The notes under the pieces are model-generated. The model did no database searches and had not been told where the DNA came from. It saw only the letters and a program-made list of their open reading frames with translations. A program made the translations under genes and the position numbers. Source: Caldilineaceae bacterium (lineage in GTDB: Bacteria; Chloroflexota; Anaerolineae; Caldilineales; Caldilineaceae). Taken from it: a stretch of DNA of 64,000 nucleotides. The stretch spans positions 1,067,022-1,131,021 of the forward strand of contig OY282376.1 of NCBI GenBank assembly GCA_958295845.1. The letters are read 5' to 3'. Every line of letters begins with the position of its first letter. Within the stretch, counting starts at the first letter, position 1. Positions 62,037-64,000 of this stretch are shown in pieces.

Positions 62037-63953
62037 TTACCAAGGCAGCTTGTATGAAGGCTCGTTGACATACCGAGCCGTCTTGAAATCCAGTTCTATT
62101 CGCGTCGCCGGCGGGAGTTCAACCTGCAAGTGGACGTCATCGACCGTAGATTGCTCGGTCGTCTGCTCGACTTCAGGCGATTGGTATGCTGGCTGAGGGC
62201 CCGGATAGACACTCGTCCGCTTCGTGTACTTCACCGCCTCGAAACGGTGCTCGCCGAAACCCCCTGCCTGCACCAACACAGTGCGTGATTCGTAGGGACT
62301 CAGGTTCACAAGCTCCACAACTGTGCGATCGGCTTCCAGCCGCGATACCAGCGCGGCGACGTCCGGCGGCAGTCCAGGTCGCTTGCGTACCGCGTCGTAA
62401 TACCGCAGCCGGCAGTGGAGCAGCCCGCCGTTGTAGATGATCTGCGGCGCACCCAGCGTGAGTTGCACCAGCGCCTCCGTGATCACGGGGTTGAGCTGCT
62501 GCCAGTGGTGGATGTATACCTGCGTCAGGTCTTCCTCGTCCTCCCGGATTAAATCCAGCCGGCGGCAGACCTGCCCGTAGGTGGCGGCCAGTATCTGCTC
62601 GGGATAGTCTGGGTTGTCTCCCGCCAGAAAACGCAGCCAGGGTTGTTCATGTCCGTTGTCCTCTTTGTTGCGGAAACCCTGAACGCGGCGCCAGTCGTAC
62701 TTCTCCACGCTTCGCAACGCCTCGATCCGCTCCCAGTCGGTGGGATCCATCGTCATATTCCACACAGCCGCAGGGTAGACCGGCGACATCGGCTGATAGT
62801 CGAACCAGCCCTCGTCGTTGTGCCGGTAAGGGACGACAAAAATCCCTTCCTCATCGTCGTCGAGCTGGTCCACCCAGTGGCTCTTCAGACTCATCGCTTC
62901 GCCGCGGGGATTGCGCATCTCGCCCAAATTCCAGATGGCGTCATACTGTTCGTTGGCCAGTTGCAGATACGCCTTGTCGCCGGTGAGCAGAAAGGCATTG
63001 CCGCCGCTAACGGTCGCGGCCATGCCAATGTTGTAGTATCCGTGCGGCCAGCTCCAGCCGTAGAGACCGCCGTACCAACGCCCATCCATGTACTCGCCGA
63101 CCTCGCCGGAAAGCCCTACATTGTCCGGCAGCAGACCACCGTTGTCGGCGGCCCTGTTTCGCCACGCGTCCACGTACTCGACAATCCAATGCCGGTACTT
63201 CTCTTCACCAGTGAGCAGAAAGGCGTTAGCAATCAGACTTGTCACCATCAAGTTGCCGACCACGTCCCCTTTGCCCATGCGTTCCTGCATCGCCTCGCCC
63301 ATGCGGCGAGATAGGACTGGGTCCTTCAGGTCATCATATTCGCCCACGCCCGGAATGTCGGTGTACGGGAGGCCGTATATCCGCATACCGGCGCTCCAGC
63401 CGTAACTTGGCTCCGGGCTGTCGCTAAAGCCCCAACGCGGGCCGCCGCTGCCGTTATGCGGCGCACGGATCAGATTGCGTTCCGGGTCATAGTTAAGCAC
63501 ATCCGGGTTCTCGTTCAGGAACAGGCCGGCAAAGCGCGCGGCTCGCTCACGGTTACGCTCGTTGGTCGGATCGGCAAGACAAAGAAAATAGAAGTATATG
63601 TAGCTCTCGCTCTGGTGGAACTGATCGTAGCCCCGCTCATACTCGTCCAGCACCGGGCCGAGTTCAGCCAGCTGTTTCGTGATTGCGTCCCACTGGCGCT
63701 GCCCCTGTGTGAGCAGATGATCGCCGCCCCCGAGCAAGTAGTAGAGGGGCCAGTTGTAAGAGCTCTCGTAGAAATCATCGGCGCCGTCGCGAGAGTTACT
63801 CCACCTGTCGGCCCAGATCAGAGTCCCGTCAGGCCGTGTGTACTTCTCCAAAAAGGGATGTACGGACTCGTCCATCAGATCAAAAAGCGTCCGCTCCAGC
63901 ACAGCCCAGGCGGGCGGTGCATCGAGAGGGACGCTGGCAGTGAGTGTAAGCAC
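62037..63953 (-). CDS. 640-aa (alpha/alpha)6-barrel-like protein, unknown
   Basis: About 638 aa from the GTG at 63953, chosen because AGAGG precedes it at good spacing; a GTG three codons earlier is possible. No signal peptide is present. Repeated helical-repeat segments with aromatic motifs (DGTLIWADRW, DFYESSYNWPLYYL, GGLYGWSWPHGYYNIGMA and GGNAFLLTGDKAYL) point to an (alpha/alpha)6 barrel as in many glycoside hydrolases and lyases; the last 90 residues look beta-rich. No family was recognised. It leads the operon with the enolase-superfamily, Gfo/Idh and PhyH genes, so an oligosaccharide-processing role is a reasonable guess. Confidence 0.75.
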   Translation of the reverse strand: MLTLTASVPLDAPPAWAVLERTLFDLMDESVHPFLEKYTRPDGTLIWADRWSNSRDGADDFYESSYNWPLYYLLGGGDHLLTQGQRQWDAITKQLAELGPVLDEYERGYDQFHQSESYIYFYFLCLADPTNERNRERAARFAGLFLNENPDVLNYDPERNLIRAPHNGSGGPRWGFSDSPEPSYGWSAGMRIYGLPYTDIPGVGEYDDLKDPVLSRRMGEAMQERMGKGDVVGNLMVTSLIANAFLLTGEEKYRHWIVEYVDAWRNRAADNGGLLPDNVGLSGEVGEYMDGRWYGGLYGWSWPHGYYNIGMAATVSGGNAFLLTGDKAYLQLANEQYDAIWNLGEMRNPRGEAMSLKSHWVDQLDDDEEGIFVVPYRHNDEGWFDYQPMSPVYPAAVWNMTMDPTDWERIEALRSVEKYDWRRVQGFRNKEDNGHEQPWLRFLAGDNPDYPEQILAATYGQVCRRLDLIREDEEDLTQVYIHHWQQLNPVITEALVQLTLGAPQIIYNGGLLHCRLRYYDAVRKRPGLPPDVAALVSRLEADRTVVELVNLSPYESRTVLVQAGGFGEHRFEAVKYTKRTSVYPGPQPAYQSPEVEQTTEQSTVDDVHLQVELPPATRIELDFKTARYVNEPSYKLPW

Positions 63954-64000
63954 GAGGCTCACCTCTCTTGTTGGTGAGATTGTGGGTTGTCAGGTTCGGC

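Overview
The window looks like chromosome from a high-GC, heterotrophic Chloroflexota bacterium, most likely of the Caldilineales/Anaerolineae type. This is inferred from gene content: Tat-targeted lipoprotein solute receptors with no outer-membrane genes, Lgt, a CdaA/CdaR pair, many Gfo/Idh, enolase-superfamily, phytanoyl-CoA dioxygenase and LLM enzymes, and intergenic repeats built on CCGTGGTCCTCAGTGG. No rRNA, tRNA, CRISPR array or prophage was seen.

Layout. 1-15.5 kb: end of lutB, lutC, a rhodanese, a methyltransferase, two TIM-barrel isomerases, a beta-CASP nuclease, lexA, a zinc-type dehydrogenase, an NHL beta-propeller, glycerate 2-kinase, an adrenodoxin-type ferredoxin and an SDR. The spaces between these genes are unusually rich in repeats: 7-bp, 11-bp, 17-bp and 51-bp tandem arrays, an interspersed CCGTGG family, a double-hairpin repeat in two copies, and a 57-bp array in which each unit centres on a hairpin. 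15.6-20.3 kb: a TRAP transporter locus with two tandem receptor genes converging on the permease genes. 20.8-38.3 kb: an NYN-cold-shock fusion, gamma-glutamyltransferase, an ABC sugar importer without its ATPase, sugar-acid type oxidoreductases, an esterase-like lipoprotein, a ygfZ/lipoate-ligase/DUF503 group and lgt. 38.4-48.1 kb, all minus strand: an M28 peptidase, der, cdaR, cdaA, argF, a membrane protein, a lipid kinase and a GH13 amylase. 48.1-50.1 kb: gene-poor, with an ISAs1-type transposase remnant and six copies of a 129-bp repeat. 50.1-54.5 kb: a bacterial homologue of the animal transporter ANKH facing an operon of ADP-ribosylglycohydrolase, a C11orf54/DUF1907 homologue and an enolase-superfamily enzyme. 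54.6-64 kb: a GT39-type transferase, a lipoprotein, an XRE regulator with a candidate operator, and a four-gene minus-strand catabolic operon (unknown 640-aa protein, enolase-superfamily enzyme, Gfo/Idh oxidoreductase, PhyH dioxygenase).

How the genes fit together: the window is mainly a carbon-scavenging segment. TRAP and ABC importers bring in organic acids and sugars. Enolase-superfamily dehydratases, Gfo/Idh and SDR dehydrogenases, SMP-30 lactonase and glycerate kinase are the usual steps that feed sugar acids into central metabolism. Housekeeping genes (lexA, der, cdaA, argF, lgt, lipoate ligase) are interspersed. The points most worth following up are the hairpin-repeat array at 7.9-8.4 kb, the 129-bp array beside the transposase remnant, the bacterial ANKH homologue, the DUF1907 operon, and the putative SOS control region of lexA.
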